DNA from: Syntrophomonadaceae bacterium | GTDB lineage: Bacteria > Bacillota > Dethiobacteria > DTU022 | DNA: 24,029 nucleotides | Direction: 5' to 3' | NCBI GenBank assembly: GCA_007130585.1 | Contig: SLSE01000002.1 | Coordinates: 1 to 24,029 of the forward strand | Shown: one piece after another, positions 1 through 7,670 of the stretch | Position numbering within the stretch: the first letter of the stretch is position 1 | Layout of the letters: the number at the start of each line of letters is the position of its first letter | Notes under the pieces: model-generated | Database searches by the model: none | The model's input: the letters and a program-made list of their open reading frames with translations, nothing else | Told to the model about the DNA's origin: nothing | Position numbers and translations under genes: made by a program

Positions 1-2373
1 ATGGAGCAGTTCCTGTACAACGGCGGAAGGCTGCAGGGGATCGCCGGTTTGTTCGTCCCGTTTAACGTAAGAGAGGTAGAGCTTTTCGCGGGTGCATAAT
101 AAGGTTTCCAGGAACATGTAGCGATCGCGTTCCGAGGTATCGACATCACCAGCCCGGCGGCGGGCGGCCCGCAGGTCGAGGGCGTCTCTCCGGCCGGAGG
201 CGGGAAACAATCCTTCTCCGAGTCCAAGCACAAAAACGACCCTGAATGGGATCGCCCGCATGGGCAGGAAGGAGGAGACAACAACGCCTTCGGCCAGGTA
301 CTGTCCCCGGCCCCCGCCCAGTGATTCAAGGGTGCGGCCGGCAATTTCCGCCGCCACCCGGCCGCTTACTTCGCAGCCCGTATCCATGGATTCAAGCTTT
401 GCCAGGGTGCGGATCAGGCGCAGGCGGTCGCGCTCGCCGGCCCCGTCTTCCGGGTGGAGGTAGGTATCGATCTGGGCCGTGTAAAAACGTGACCAGGCGG
501 TAAGGGTTAACCGTTGTTCGCGGACAAAGCGGGCATCAGCCAGGAGGGAGCGGGCCAGGAGGCCGAAACGGGCTGCGCCGGCAGCGTCCGTTCCGGAAAT
601 TTCCTCAACCAGCCACCGGCCGCGTGCTGTTTCGAATATTCTTTCGTCGCCGCTTTTCCGGCCGGTCATGAACGCACCCAGGGCGAGGCGCCGGATGCCC
701 TGGTCCCAGTTGAAAACGTCTTCATCGATATAGGTGCCGGAGTGGTCGCTGCGGTCGGCTCCGAAGATTATGCCAAGGGTTTCGGCCCGGTCTGCCAGAT
801 CGCCGGGGGTAAGTTCGCCAAAGCTGCCGATAACGGCCGGGTGGCTCATCAGGGTGAGCATCTCCGCCCGCGAGAAGCGGCCGAACGGGAGCTGGAGCAG
901 GAGGCTCATTGCCTCGATAAACCTGCTTCCCGCCGCTGCCGGCAGATCGGAAACGCTGCTTGGCAGGTTGTGGCTGGAGGCAAACACTGTTTCAACCTGC
1001 GGCAGGTACTCGTCGCGGCCGGCGCTGTTAACGATTACGGCTATATCGCTGAAACGAAGCGGCAGCTGGCCTTCGCGCGGCCGATCATCGCGCATCAGCC
1101 GCCAGATTTGATCGGCCACCCACTCAACTTCCCGGCGTACCGATGGGGCGGCAATAAAATTTATTGTATCATCCGCCGCGCCGGGCACTGTTCCGGAATT
1201 CCCGCCCGGGTCCTTAAGATTTCTTTCCGGGACCCGGTTAAGAATATCACGCTGCAGGAGGTGGAGCAGCCCTCCATCATTTCCTCCCGGATCGGAGAAA
1301 GCGCTTTGAAAGTCGCAGTCGGTCAGTTCGCCCAGCAGGCGCACATGTTCGCGCCCCGGCCTTCCCCAGTAGCGCAGGGCGGGGGTATCGGCCTCGAAAA
1401 GGCCGAAGGGATCTTCATCGGCGCTTTCTCCCGTAATGGCCCAGAGGCGCCGGGAACGCCGGTTCTTTTCGCTGTCCAGGCGGAGGAAGCGCTCGCGTTC
1501 GGTTTCAAGATCCTCCCAAAATTCGGCGCAGGGGTTTAAGGTATAAATTGTTATATCGCAGGCTTCGCCCAGCCGGGAGAAAAGGTGCTGGAAAATCCGG
1601 GCCACGTAGGATACTCCGAAAATATGAACAGGCGGTAAGCCTTTCCTGCCGATCTTATCGAAAAGGCGATCATCGAGGACCAGCTGATCCAGGGTGCTCC
1701 AGCGTTCTCCTTCCCCGGGCGGATTTTGTTCCAGGATTCCGCCTGTGCCGAAAACTGTGTTCCAGAGGGTGCGCTGCCAGGCTGCGGTGGAGGCTAAAGC
1801 GGGATCGGCTGCCGCCGGGTTGGCAAAGGGACTGTCAGGCGGGCCGTAGCGGGGCCCTGAATTTCGCCATGCGGAGATCATTTCCGGCCGGGAGTAGGTG
1901 TATTCCATGAACAGGTAGGCCAGCCTTGATGCCAGCTGAACCCTGCGGATGTCGGTTCCGTCAGAATCCGGGCGGTTGCCCGGGGTTTTCCGGCCTTCGC
2001 CTTCTTTACTGGCTGAGCCATGCAGGTAACTATAGACCGGCTGCAGTTCAGGCCGGGCCAGCAGCCCGTCGTCCAGCAGGACAGCCAGCACGGCCGCCTC
2101 AACAGTGTCGAGGTCTACCGGCCTGAGAATGCCGGGACAGGTTTCGGATACTATCTCGCCGATAAACCGCTCCAGCCTCCGGAAACGCAGGTTAGCCGCC
2201 ACTCCCTCAGACCGGGCCAGGCCGAGCCTGATCCAGCTCTCCAGGTTCCGGTTGGGCGCCACCAGTTCGACGGGATCCAGGGGGTGGGCGTCATGCTCCC
2301 GCCATTCCTGAATATTTTTGGCCAGGGTCTCAAGGAGGCGTTCAGTCATGTTGGAATAAACCAGTTCAATCAT
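1..2373 (-). CDS. recC: RecC-like exodeoxyribonuclease V gamma subunit, 3' end outside window
   Basis: The minus strand is open without a stop from an ATG at 2373 to the window edge, giving 791 codons; E. coli RecC has about 1120, so roughly the last third is missing. The start has a GGAG about 9 bases upstream. RecC-type landmarks are visible: the N-terminus MIELVYSNMTERLLETL, the segment VHIFGVSYVARIFQHL followed by TLNPCAEFWEDLE (about residues 257-289), and near the edge FLPMRAIPFRVVFVLGLGEG followed by RDRYMFLETLL and KLYLSYV. RecC is the helicase-like, Chi-recognising subunit of RecBCD, which repairs double-strand breaks and degrades foreign linear DNA. As expected for RecC, I see no Walker A motif at the N-terminus. 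recB and recD would be expected further left. Firmicutes normally use AddAB instead, so this is notable. The family call rests on remembered motifs, not an alignment. Confidence 0.86.
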   Translation of the reverse strand, partial: MIELVYSNMTERLLETLAKNIQEWREHDAHPLDPVELVAPNRNLESWIRLGLARSEGVAANLRFRRLERFIGEIVSETCPGILRPVDLDTVEAAVLAVLLDDGLLARPELQPVYSYLHGSASKEGEGRKTPGNRPDSDGTDIRRVQLASRLAYLFMEYTYSRPEMISAWRNSGPRYGPPDSPFANPAAADPALASTAAWQRTLWNTVFGTGGILEQNPPGEGERWSTLDQLVLDDRLFDKIGRKGLPPVHIFGVSYVARIFQHLFSRLGEACDITIYTLNPCAEFWEDLETERERFLRLDSEKNRRSRRLWAITGESADEDPFGLFEADTPALRYWGRPGREHVRLLGELTDCDFQSAFSDPGGNDGGLLHLLQRDILNRVPERNLKDPGGNSGTVPGAADDTINFIAAPSVRREVEWVADQIWRLMRDDRPREGQLPLRFSDIAVIVNSAGRDEYLPQVETVFASSHNLPSSVSDLPAAAGSRFIEAMSLLLQLPFGRFSRAEMLTLMSHPAVIGSFGELTPGDLADRAETLGIIFGADRSDHSGTYIDEDVFNWDQGIRRLALGAFMTGRKSGDERIFETARGRWLVEEISGTDAAGAARFGLLARSLLADARFVREQRLTLTAWSRFYTAQIDTYLHPEDGAGERDRLRLIRTLAKLESMDTGCEVSGRVAAEIAGRTLESLGGGRGQYLAEGVVVSSFLPMRAIPFRVVFVLGLGEGLFPASGRRDALDLRAARRRAGDVDTSERDRYMFLETLLCTREKLYLSYVKRDEQTGDPLQPSAVVQELLH

Positions 2374-2437
2374 AGATCAGTGCTCCTAACGCGGGCGCCG
2401 GCAGCGAGTGTGCACTGCACGTATTACCGGTATTTTA

Positions 2438-3187
2438 TCATACCCGCCTGCGGCCCGGAATGACCAGGTCCTCCTGCCTGAAACGGTTCAGGTTCCTTTT
2501 AAGGGCTTCCGGTTTGAAAGGCCTGCCGTGAGCGGGATAAAAGGTACGGGCCCCGGCAGTAATCAGTTTTTGCCAGCTGCGGTAGTTTTCTTCCACATCG
2601 GACATATAGATGCAGCAGTAACGCAGGCCCAGCCATTGCAAACTACTCATTGCCGCGTCTCCGCAGAAGCAGGACCCGTCATCTAAAAGCAGGGAAATAG
2701 AATCGGGGCTGTGTCCCGGGGTGTGCAGAACTTTGCCGGGCACTCCGAGATCCCGCAGTAGCTTATTGTCGTCGCCCTGCACCAGGATGTCATTTTCTCC
2801 GAGTTCCAGGGGCGGGAAGCGCAAACTCAAACCCAGGTTTAGTTTTATCATAATCCCGGCCAGCAGCATTGCCCGCCGGCTGGTTAACCCTCCCCCTTTT
2901 ACCCGGGCATTTCTGCCCTTTTTCAGGGGTTCAGCGGCGTCCCGATGAGCGATCACTCGGCACTGTGATATTTCCCGCAGCCGGGCGGCAAAACCGGCAT
3001 GGTCACCATGATGGTGGGTCAGAAAGAGGTAGCGAATCTCGCGGGGGTCAACCCCGGCTTTTTTCAGCTTTCCTTTAAACCGGGCAAAATCTTTTTCATC
3101 GCCGGCCTCCACCATCAGGTAACCCCCGGGGCAGGGCAGCAGGTACTGGTTAGTCAGGCCGCCTTTAAGGATTATAAATTTTTCCAT
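2438..3187 (-). CDS. Metallo-beta-lactamase-fold hydrolase
   Basis: A 249-residue protein with the full metal-binding pattern of the MBL superfamily: THHHGDHAG at residues 57-65, HTPGHS at 155-160 (His159), the bridging Asp in CGDAA (Asp177) and the last His in YPAHGRPF (His220). These would bind two zinc (or iron) ions and activate water for hydrolysis. There is no signal peptide or extra domain, so it is probably cytoplasmic. The family covers glyoxalase II, lactonases, thioesterases and others; the sequence does not fix the substrate. The ATG at 3187 is preceded by AGGAGG about 11 bases upstream. It lies 64 bp upstream of recC on the same strand and may share its transcript, although the functional link is unclear. 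Confidence 0.85.
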   Translation of the reverse strand: MEKFIILKGGLTNQYLLPCPGGYLMVEAGDEKDFARFKGKLKKAGVDPREIRYLFLTHHHGDHAGFAARLREISQCRVIAHRDAAEPLKKGRNARVKGGGLTSRRAMLLAGIMIKLNLGLSLRFPPLELGENDILVQGDDNKLLRDLGVPGKVLHTPGHSPDSISLLLDDGSCFCGDAAMSSLQWLGLRYCCIYMSDVEENYRSWQKLITAGARTFYPAHGRPFKPEALKRNLNRFRQEDLVIPGRRRV

Positions 3188-3232
3188 TACCGGAAGACCT
3201 CCTGGCCGTGAGAAATTCGCCTGTATTTTACT

Positions 3233-3260
3233 ACTATATCACAGCGCTGCCCCGGTCATA
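3233..3260 (-). promoter_or_regulatory. Possible promoter for the MBL hydrolase-recC unit
   Basis: On the minus strand there is a TATAGT -10 (3233-3238) with an upstream TG one base away (extended -10) and a weak -35, TATGAC (3255-3260), 16 bases upstream. It sits between the encapsulin terminator and the hydrolase start, where a promoter is needed. Confidence 0.4.
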
Positions 3261-3339
3261 TGTCATTTCAGCGGAAAAATGAGCCGGGCCGTTTAACGGC
3301 GGAACCAGAGGTAAGCGCGTCCCGGCTGTTCCGGGGCAC

Positions 3340-3367
3340 AAAAAAAGGCCGCCCCCGACGGGGCGGC
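3340..3367 (-). terminator. Rho-independent terminator of the encapsulin operon
   Basis: On the minus strand an 8-bp perfect GC stem (GCCGCCCC/GGGGCGGC, 3360-3367 and 3348-3355) with a 4-base loop is followed by seven T (3340-3346). It begins 13 bases past the encapsulin stop codon, a standard intrinsic terminator. Confidence 0.92.
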
Positions 3368-3379
3368 TCTTTCGTGTTT

Positions 3380-4171
3380 TTAGAGGGTAAATTTAACTAC
3401 CAGGGCCGGATCAAGGACCCTGAAGGTGAAAGATTCGGCGATATAGAGCCTGACGCTCTTGCTGTCATGATCCTGGTAGCCGATCGAAAAATCGATGCCC
3501 AGGTTTAATTCCAGGTCTTCGTGGTCATAGGGCAGCAGCAGCGCGCCTTCCAGGGCGGGCGAGAAAAGGATGCCGCCTTCTATTAATTCCGTGATCTGCT
3601 TGTAGAGCGGGTAGGCCCCGGCTTCATGGTTGATCTGGTGCCAGACTTTGTCCCCGGCAACCAGGGTGAGAGGCGGGGTGGCAAAGTTATCCTGGAGAGT
3701 GAGGACTCCGTCTGTAACGGCGTCCATTATTGAAGAAGCGTCCTGCCCGAATTCCAGGGTCTTGTCGGCCGCCTGAACGAGCCCTTCAATATTGCCTTTT
3801 GCGTAACCATTGAAAATTGCGTTCTCCTCAAAGAGAGCCGCTTTCCGGGCTGCTTCTTCCAGCGGTTCCAGGTCTACGTCCCGGGCGCCCCTGGTTAAGT
3901 TATCCATTTCCCAGCGGTCCAGGGAAAAGGAAGTCCTGGTTTCGACTAAAGGTTTGACTTTGAACAGGCCGGTGCAGACCTTTTCCGAGTCTTCCTCCAG
4001 GACTGTCAGCCGCCCTTCGGGTATTACCGTGTGGTTCAACCCACTGGGACCCTCCACATGTACGACTTTACGGGCGGTTAGAATGCTTTGCAAAACCTCG
4101 GTTGCTCTTTCATCTATTCCATGCCAGGCTTCTTCGGTTAAAGGCGCCAGCTGGCGTTTAAGAAAATCCAT
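3380..4171 (-). CDS. enc: Encapsulin shell protein (family 1, HK97 fold)
   Basis: A 263-residue protein matching the length and layout of the Thermotoga maritima encapsulin (about 265). The N-terminus MDFLKRQLAPLTEEAW is the usual shell-lining helix that docks cargo peptides. VEGPSG (39-44), a TSFSLDRWEMDNL segment (80-92), and a C-terminal SIGYQDHD...AESFTFRV stretch are all family hallmarks. Trp87 falls at the position where T. maritima encapsulin stacks a flavin. Sixty copies typically form a roughly 24-nm T=1 icosahedral cage in the cytoplasm. The start is ATG with AGGAGG 7 bases upstream. The gene is 14 bp downstream of encapsulated ferritin on the same strand and ends at a strong terminator, so the two form a two-gene iron-storage nanocompartment operon. 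Confidence 0.96.
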   Translation of the reverse strand: MDFLKRQLAPLTEEAWHGIDERATEVLQSILTARKVVHVEGPSGLNHTVIPEGRLTVLEEDSEKVCTGLFKVKPLVETRTSFSLDRWEMDNLTRGARDVDLEPLEEAARKAALFEENAIFNGYAKGNIEGLVQAADKTLEFGQDASSIMDAVTDGVLTLQDNFATPPLTLVAGDKVWHQINHEAGAYPLYKQITELIEGGILFSPALEGALLLPYDHEDLELNLGIDFSIGYQDHDSKSVRLYIAESFTFRVLDPALVVKFTL

Positions 4172-4185
4172 AGCAATCCCTCCTG

Positions 4186-4539
4186 TTATTTTTTCATACT
4201 GCCCAGGTTCAGGCTGCCCGGTGTGCCGGGGTTATTTCCATGTTCTGCATTGCCCTCTTCCGAGTGGCCGATGGGACCTTCTGTAAACAGGTTCTCTCGC
4301 AGCTCTTCGTCCCAACCGGGCATATTTCTTCTAAGCCACTCTAAAACCATGCAGACGTGCTCAATCTCTTCGTCACGGTTATGTTTAAGAACTTCTTTCA
4401 GGGCATCATCATCAGAGACGTCTATCCTCTGGTGATACCATATTACAGCTTCTACTTCCTCTTTGAGGCTGTGCAGGGCGCGGACGAAGTCTTTCGCTTC
4501 AGCACTAAGCTGATCTGTAGGTTCTATATAGTCGGACAC
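4186..4539 (-). CDS. encFtn: Encapsulated ferritin-like cargo protein EncFtn
   Basis: A 117-residue two-helix ferritin-like protein. Helix 1 carries EEVEAVIWYHQR (Glu27, Glu28, Glu30, Trp34, Tyr35) and helix 2 carries HNRDEEIEHVCMVLEWLRR (Glu57, Glu58, His61), the ferroxidase residues found in Rhodospirillum rubrum EncFtn with a constant offset of 4. In that family two chains pair to build one di-iron site, forming a decamer inside the shell; EncFtn oxidises Fe(II) while encapsulin stores the mineral. After the helices comes a flexible Gly/Asn/Pro-rich linker (95-107) and then GSLNLGSMKK, a clear encapsulin cargo-loading peptide. The start is GTG at 4539 with AGGAGG 7 bases upstream. It is the first gene of the operon with encapsulin immediately downstream. 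Confidence 0.95.
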   Translation of the reverse strand: MSDYIEPTDQLSAEAKDFVRALHSLKEEVEAVIWYHQRIDVSDDDALKEVLKHNRDEEIEHVCMVLEWLRRNMPGWDEELRENLFTEGPIGHSEEGNAEHGNNPGTPGSLNLGSMKK

Positions 4540-4574
4540 TTGGCTACCTCCTTGTGTAAATGATTTATACTCAT

Positions 4575-4609
4575 ATTATAAGCATATAACAGCATCTTTT
4601 CCCGGTCAA
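4575..4609 (-). promoter_or_regulatory. Promoter of the EncFtn-encapsulin operon
   Basis: On the minus strand TTGACC (4604-4609) is followed after exactly 17 bases by TATGCT (4581-4586). A perfect TATAAT (4575-4580) lies directly next to it but would leave a 23-base spacer. The AT-rich leader to the GTG start is short. I see no obvious iron-box palindrome, though I cannot score for one. Confidence 0.6.
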
Positions 4610-4773
4610 GGCAAAAAACGCTGTGCAGAGCCTGTTCTTAATCGTGTCTTTTTGATTACCATGGCGGCCCAAAAGGCGATGTCTCAGCAGCTGACTGTTT
4701 TGCCCGGCCGGGGGGGGCAGCGCCGGAAAAACCCGGCTTTAACGGGGTGGTATTATTAAAAACAAACCTGTAT

Positions 4774-4779
4774 TATAAT
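4774..4779 (+). promoter_or_regulatory. -10 element upstream of the NamZ-like gene
   Basis: A perfect TATAAT at 4774-4779 with a poor -35 (TATTAT, 4751-4756, 17-base spacer). If used, transcription would begin near 4786, leaving almost no leader before the GTG at 4794. This favours the TTG start at 4830 for the gene below. Confidence 0.45.
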
Positions 4780-4829
4780 AGCCTTTAGCGGCCGTGTTTG
4801 GACCGGCCGCCGGGAAAGGGGCAGTTTTT

Positions 4830-6104
4830 TTGAGAGTACTTATTACAGTCATTGTCCTCCTGGTTCTGCTTGCCGTCCTGGTTTTGGAACTGGAGCTGTT
4901 ACCCGGTTTTGCGCCGGAAGAGGAAGTGCAAAACGGGGAAGAAGAACCCGGCGATTCAACGGGGGATCTAAACGGGCCGGTTTTTATGCTGGGCAGCGAG
5001 GTGCTGCTGGAGCAGGAGCGCCACCTGGTGGAAGGCAAAAAAGTAGGGCTGATTACAAACCAGAGCGGGGTGAACACCGGGGGGGTAAGCACAATCGATC
5101 TTTTTCACGGTGCCGATGACATCATGCTGGCTGCATTATACGGTCCCGAACACGGCATAGACGGCAAAGCGGCGGCCGGGGAGTATGTTGAGTCATATAC
5201 CCACGAAGAGCTTGGCATTCCCGTTTACAGCCTTTACGGCCAAACCAGGATGCCCACGGAGGATATGCTGCGCGGGATTGATGTCCTGGTATACGATATC
5301 CAGGATATCGGCGCCCGCACGTACACCTATATATCGACCCTTAATTACTGCATGATCGCTGCCGCGAGAGACAATATCCCGGTTATCGTCCTGGACCGTC
5401 CCAACCCCCTGGGCGGGATGACTGTAGACGGGCCGGTGCTTGAAGAACCCTTCAGGTCTTTTGTCGGGATTGATATCATGCCGATGGCCCACGGCATGAC
5501 GGTAGGAGAGCTGGCCCTCTATTTTAACCGCAATATCGATGCTGAACTTATCGTGGTCCCCATGCAGGGCTATGATCGGAGTATGCATTTTGAAGACCTG
5601 GGACTAACCTGGGTCCAGACTTCCCCCAACATACCCGACCTGGGAGCGGTTTACGGTTACATGACTACCGGGCTTGGCGAAGGGACCGGGGTTTTCCAGG
5701 CCGACCAGTTTAAATGGGTCGGGGGCAGGGGCCTGGATTCGGAGGAGTATGCCGCCCTGCTCAACAGCGCCGGCCTGGAGGGAGTGGAATTTATACCGGA
5801 AGAGAGGGGAGAGGCGGGAGGAGTGAGGTTAAACCTGACTGATCCGCACAGCTTTAACCCGGCCCGGGCCGGGATATACGCCCTGACTTACGCTTTTTCC
5901 CTGGCTGATTTCGATATTCCGAAAAGCGGGCAAACGCCGGTTATGTTCGACCTGATCATGGGCACCGGTAAAATGGGACAGTACCTGGAAGAAGGGCTTG
6001 GCCCGCAGGAAATAGAAGAAAAATTTAAACCCGCCCTGCTCGAGTTTAAAGAGAAAAGGCAGGAGTACCTCCTGCCCGGTTATGAACCTGCTAACAGCCG
6101 CTAA
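4830..6104 (+). CDS. namZ: DUF1343/NamZ-family exo-beta-N-acetylmuramidase, membrane anchored
   Basis: The DUF1343 family (GH171, B. subtilis NamZ/YbbC) removes N-acetylmuramic acid from the non-reducing end of peptidoglycan fragments outside the cell. Numbered from a GTG at 4794, hallmarks are GLITNQSG (85-92), YGPEHGIDG (116-124), VYDIQDIGARTYTYI (166-180), DRPNPLGG (201-208) and HGMTVGEL (233-240). The open frame begins at GTG 4794, which has no ribosome binding site; a TTG at 4830 with AAAGGGG upstream gives MRVLITVIVLLVLLAVLVL, a clean N-terminal membrane anchor, so I use it (424 residues). An acidic Glu/Gly linker follows the anchor, then the catalytic region. The mature length fits the family. 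It converges with the sugar symporter 12 bp downstream; a muropeptide-sugar scavenging link is possible but unproven. Confidence 0.85.
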   Translation: MRVLITVIVLLVLLAVLVLELELLPGFAPEEEVQNGEEEPGDSTGDLNGPVFMLGSEVLLEQERHLVEGKKVGLITNQSGVNTGGVSTIDLFHGADDIMLAALYGPEHGIDGKAAAGEYVESYTHEELGIPVYSLYGQTRMPTEDMLRGIDVLVYDIQDIGARTYTYISTLNYCMIAAARDNIPVIVLDRPNPLGGMTVDGPVLEEPFRSFVGIDIMPMAHGMTVGELALYFNRNIDAELIVVPMQGYDRSMHFEDLGLTWVQTSPNIPDLGAVYGYMTTGLGEGTGVFQADQFKWVGGRGLDSEEYAALLNSAGLEGVEFIPEERGEAGGVRLNLTDPHSFNPARAGIYALTYAFSLADFDIPKSGQTPVMFDLIMGTGKMGQYLEEGLGPQEIEEKFKPALLEFKEKRQEYLLPGYEPANSR

Positions 6105-6115
6105 CGCCTCTCCGG

Positions 6116-7477
6116 CTAGCCTGTATCTTCACTATCCGCCCCCAGGGCGGCGATCGTCTCATCGTCCAGCCTGTACTTCCGCAAAATCAGCAGGCTTGCT
6201 CCCATCAGGATGGCGGGCAGGAGGATAAAGCCGATCCGTACACCCGATAGGGCCAGGGACGGCTGATCGATCAGGATTCCGCCCTCGGTCTCAATGTAGC
6301 CTGTTAAGGCCAGGATGGCGGCGAAAATGGCCGGACCCACTGCAAAACCGGCTTTTTCCCCGGCCATCCAGATCCCGGTATAGGCGCCGGCCCGGCGCAG
6401 CCCGGTCCGCACCGTGTCGGAACTGATCGTGTCGGGCAGCATCGAAAAGGGAAAAAGCTGCGTGCCGGCGTATGCGGCTCCCATCACAAAGACAAACAGG
6501 TAGACCATCCAGAGCTGGTCGGGACGGCTGAGCATCAGGCTGAAGCCGCCTATGGAGAATAATGCCGTGCAGATCATGTAGCCGGCCAGTTTGCCCAGGC
6601 GGCGGCCGACCCGCACCCAGAAAGGCATGGTAATAAGGGCCGGGCCGATCAGGAAGACAAAGAGGATGCTGGTCTGCCCGGGGTCTCCCAGGATGTTGGC
6701 CGAATAAAAGTCCACCCCGGCCAGCATCACACCGATGCCCAGGACCTGGATGAAGTAGGCCCCGAGGAGAATAAAAAACGGCCTGTTCCGGGCGGCCGCA
6801 GAGGCCTGCTCGCGAAAGGAGGCTGTAGACGGGATCGGTCTAACATTGGGCACCCGCCTTGTCCCGATAAACGAACCGAACATAAACAGGAAGAGGACTA
6901 CTCCGATTACCACGGCCATCAGGGCATAACCTTCCCGCCCGCCGCCCCCTGCAGCGACAAGCTCCGGCGCCGCGGCGCCGCCAATCAGGATACCGATGGT
7001 CATCAGGGCTATCCGCCAGGACATGATTGCCGTCCGTTCATGGTAGTGCTCCGTCATTTCCGCGGGCATTGCAATGTAGGGAATCTGGTAAATTGTAAAA
7101 GTTGTCGTCCCCAGGATGTACATGAATAAAATATACCAGACCAGGCTGGAAGTAGGGAGATCGGGAACTGCAAACATCAAAAAGAAGGCTACGGGAAGGG
7201 TAAGAGATCCCGCCAGCATCCAGGGCCTCCTTGCGCCCCAGCGGCTGAAACTGCGATCGGAAAGGGATCCTATGAATGGATCAGTAATTACATCCCAGAG
7301 CCTGGGAACCAGGAGGACCATCCCTGCGTATACAGCCGGGATCTCCAGCTGGCGTACCATGAAGCTTAACAAGAGCAGTCCCGGCACCGTGGAAAAAACT
7401 CCCGTGCCGGCCGAACCGATAGCATAACCGATATGCGTTGACTTTGAAAGGCTCTGTTTTATACCCTGTCGGGCCAT
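6116..7477 (-). CDS. GPH-family (MelB-like) sugar:cation symporter
   Basis: A 453-residue, roughly 12-helix major facilitator of the glycoside-pentoside-hexuronide type. The early segment RLWDVITDPFIGSLSDRS followed by GARRPWM is the family signature that includes the cation- and sugar-binding Asp residues. A second signature, TIYQIPYIAMPAEMT, follows about 70 residues later. The protein would import a sugar or glycoside with Na+ or H+ across the cytoplasmic membrane; the substrate is not readable. ATG at 7477 has GGAGGG just upstream and a good promoter further up. It is transcribed away from the PLP decarboxylase and toward the NamZ-like gene, with only 11 bp between the convergent stops and no evident terminator. 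Confidence 0.85.
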   Translation of the reverse strand: MARQGIKQSLSKSTHIGYAIGSAGTGVFSTVPGLLLLSFMVRQLEIPAVYAGMVLLVPRLWDVITDPFIGSLSDRSFSRWGARRPWMLAGSLTLPVAFFLMFAVPDLPTSSLVWYILFMYILGTTTFTIYQIPYIAMPAEMTEHYHERTAIMSWRIALMTIGILIGGAAAPELVAAGGGGREGYALMAVVIGVVLFLFMFGSFIGTRRVPNVRPIPSTASFREQASAAARNRPFFILLGAYFIQVLGIGVMLAGVDFYSANILGDPGQTSILFVFLIGPALITMPFWVRVGRRLGKLAGYMICTALFSIGGFSLMLSRPDQLWMVYLFVFVMGAAYAGTQLFPFSMLPDTISSDTVRTGLRRAGAYTGIWMAGEKAGFAVGPAIFAAILALTGYIETEGGILIDQPSLALSGVRIGFILLPAILMGASLLILRKYRLDDETIAALGADSEDTG

Positions 7478-7522
7478 CTTATCCCTCCGTTACAATGTAA
7501 AGTTTGGTCCTGAGTTAAAAGA

Positions 7523-7552
7523 ATAATAGCACAGTTTCCTGGTGTGCGTCAA
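7523..7552 (-). promoter_or_regulatory. Promoter of the GPH symporter
   Basis: On the minus strand TTGACG (7547-7552), 18-base spacer, then TATTAT (7523-7528) preceded by TGC, i.e. an extended -10. Position and quality fit the symporter start at 7477. Confidence 0.7.
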
Positions 7553-7585
7553 TTCGCATAATTTGCAATTTAATAAATAAATAGT

Positions 7586-7615
7586 TTGACCTCTAAATCG
7601 TCAGAATGATATAAT
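7586..7615 (+). promoter_or_regulatory. Promoter of the PLP decarboxylase-UroD-like operon
   Basis: TTGACC (7586-7591), 18-base spacer, perfect TATAAT (7610-7615) with an extended TGA just before it. The -35 elements of this and the divergent symporter promoter lie only about 34 bases apart, so one regulator could control both directions. Confidence 0.8.
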
Positions 7616-7670
7616 TACTATTGTTATTTGGGCTAAAGATCGGACAAAAATAATTTCTGGAGGGAATCAA

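Noticed and set aside
246..2463. Several long plus-strand open frames, including one of 341 codons at 514-1539
   Set aside because: They lie antisense to a continuous 791-codon RecC-like frame whose translation shows real motifs; the plus-strand products show none and lack good ribosome binding sites.
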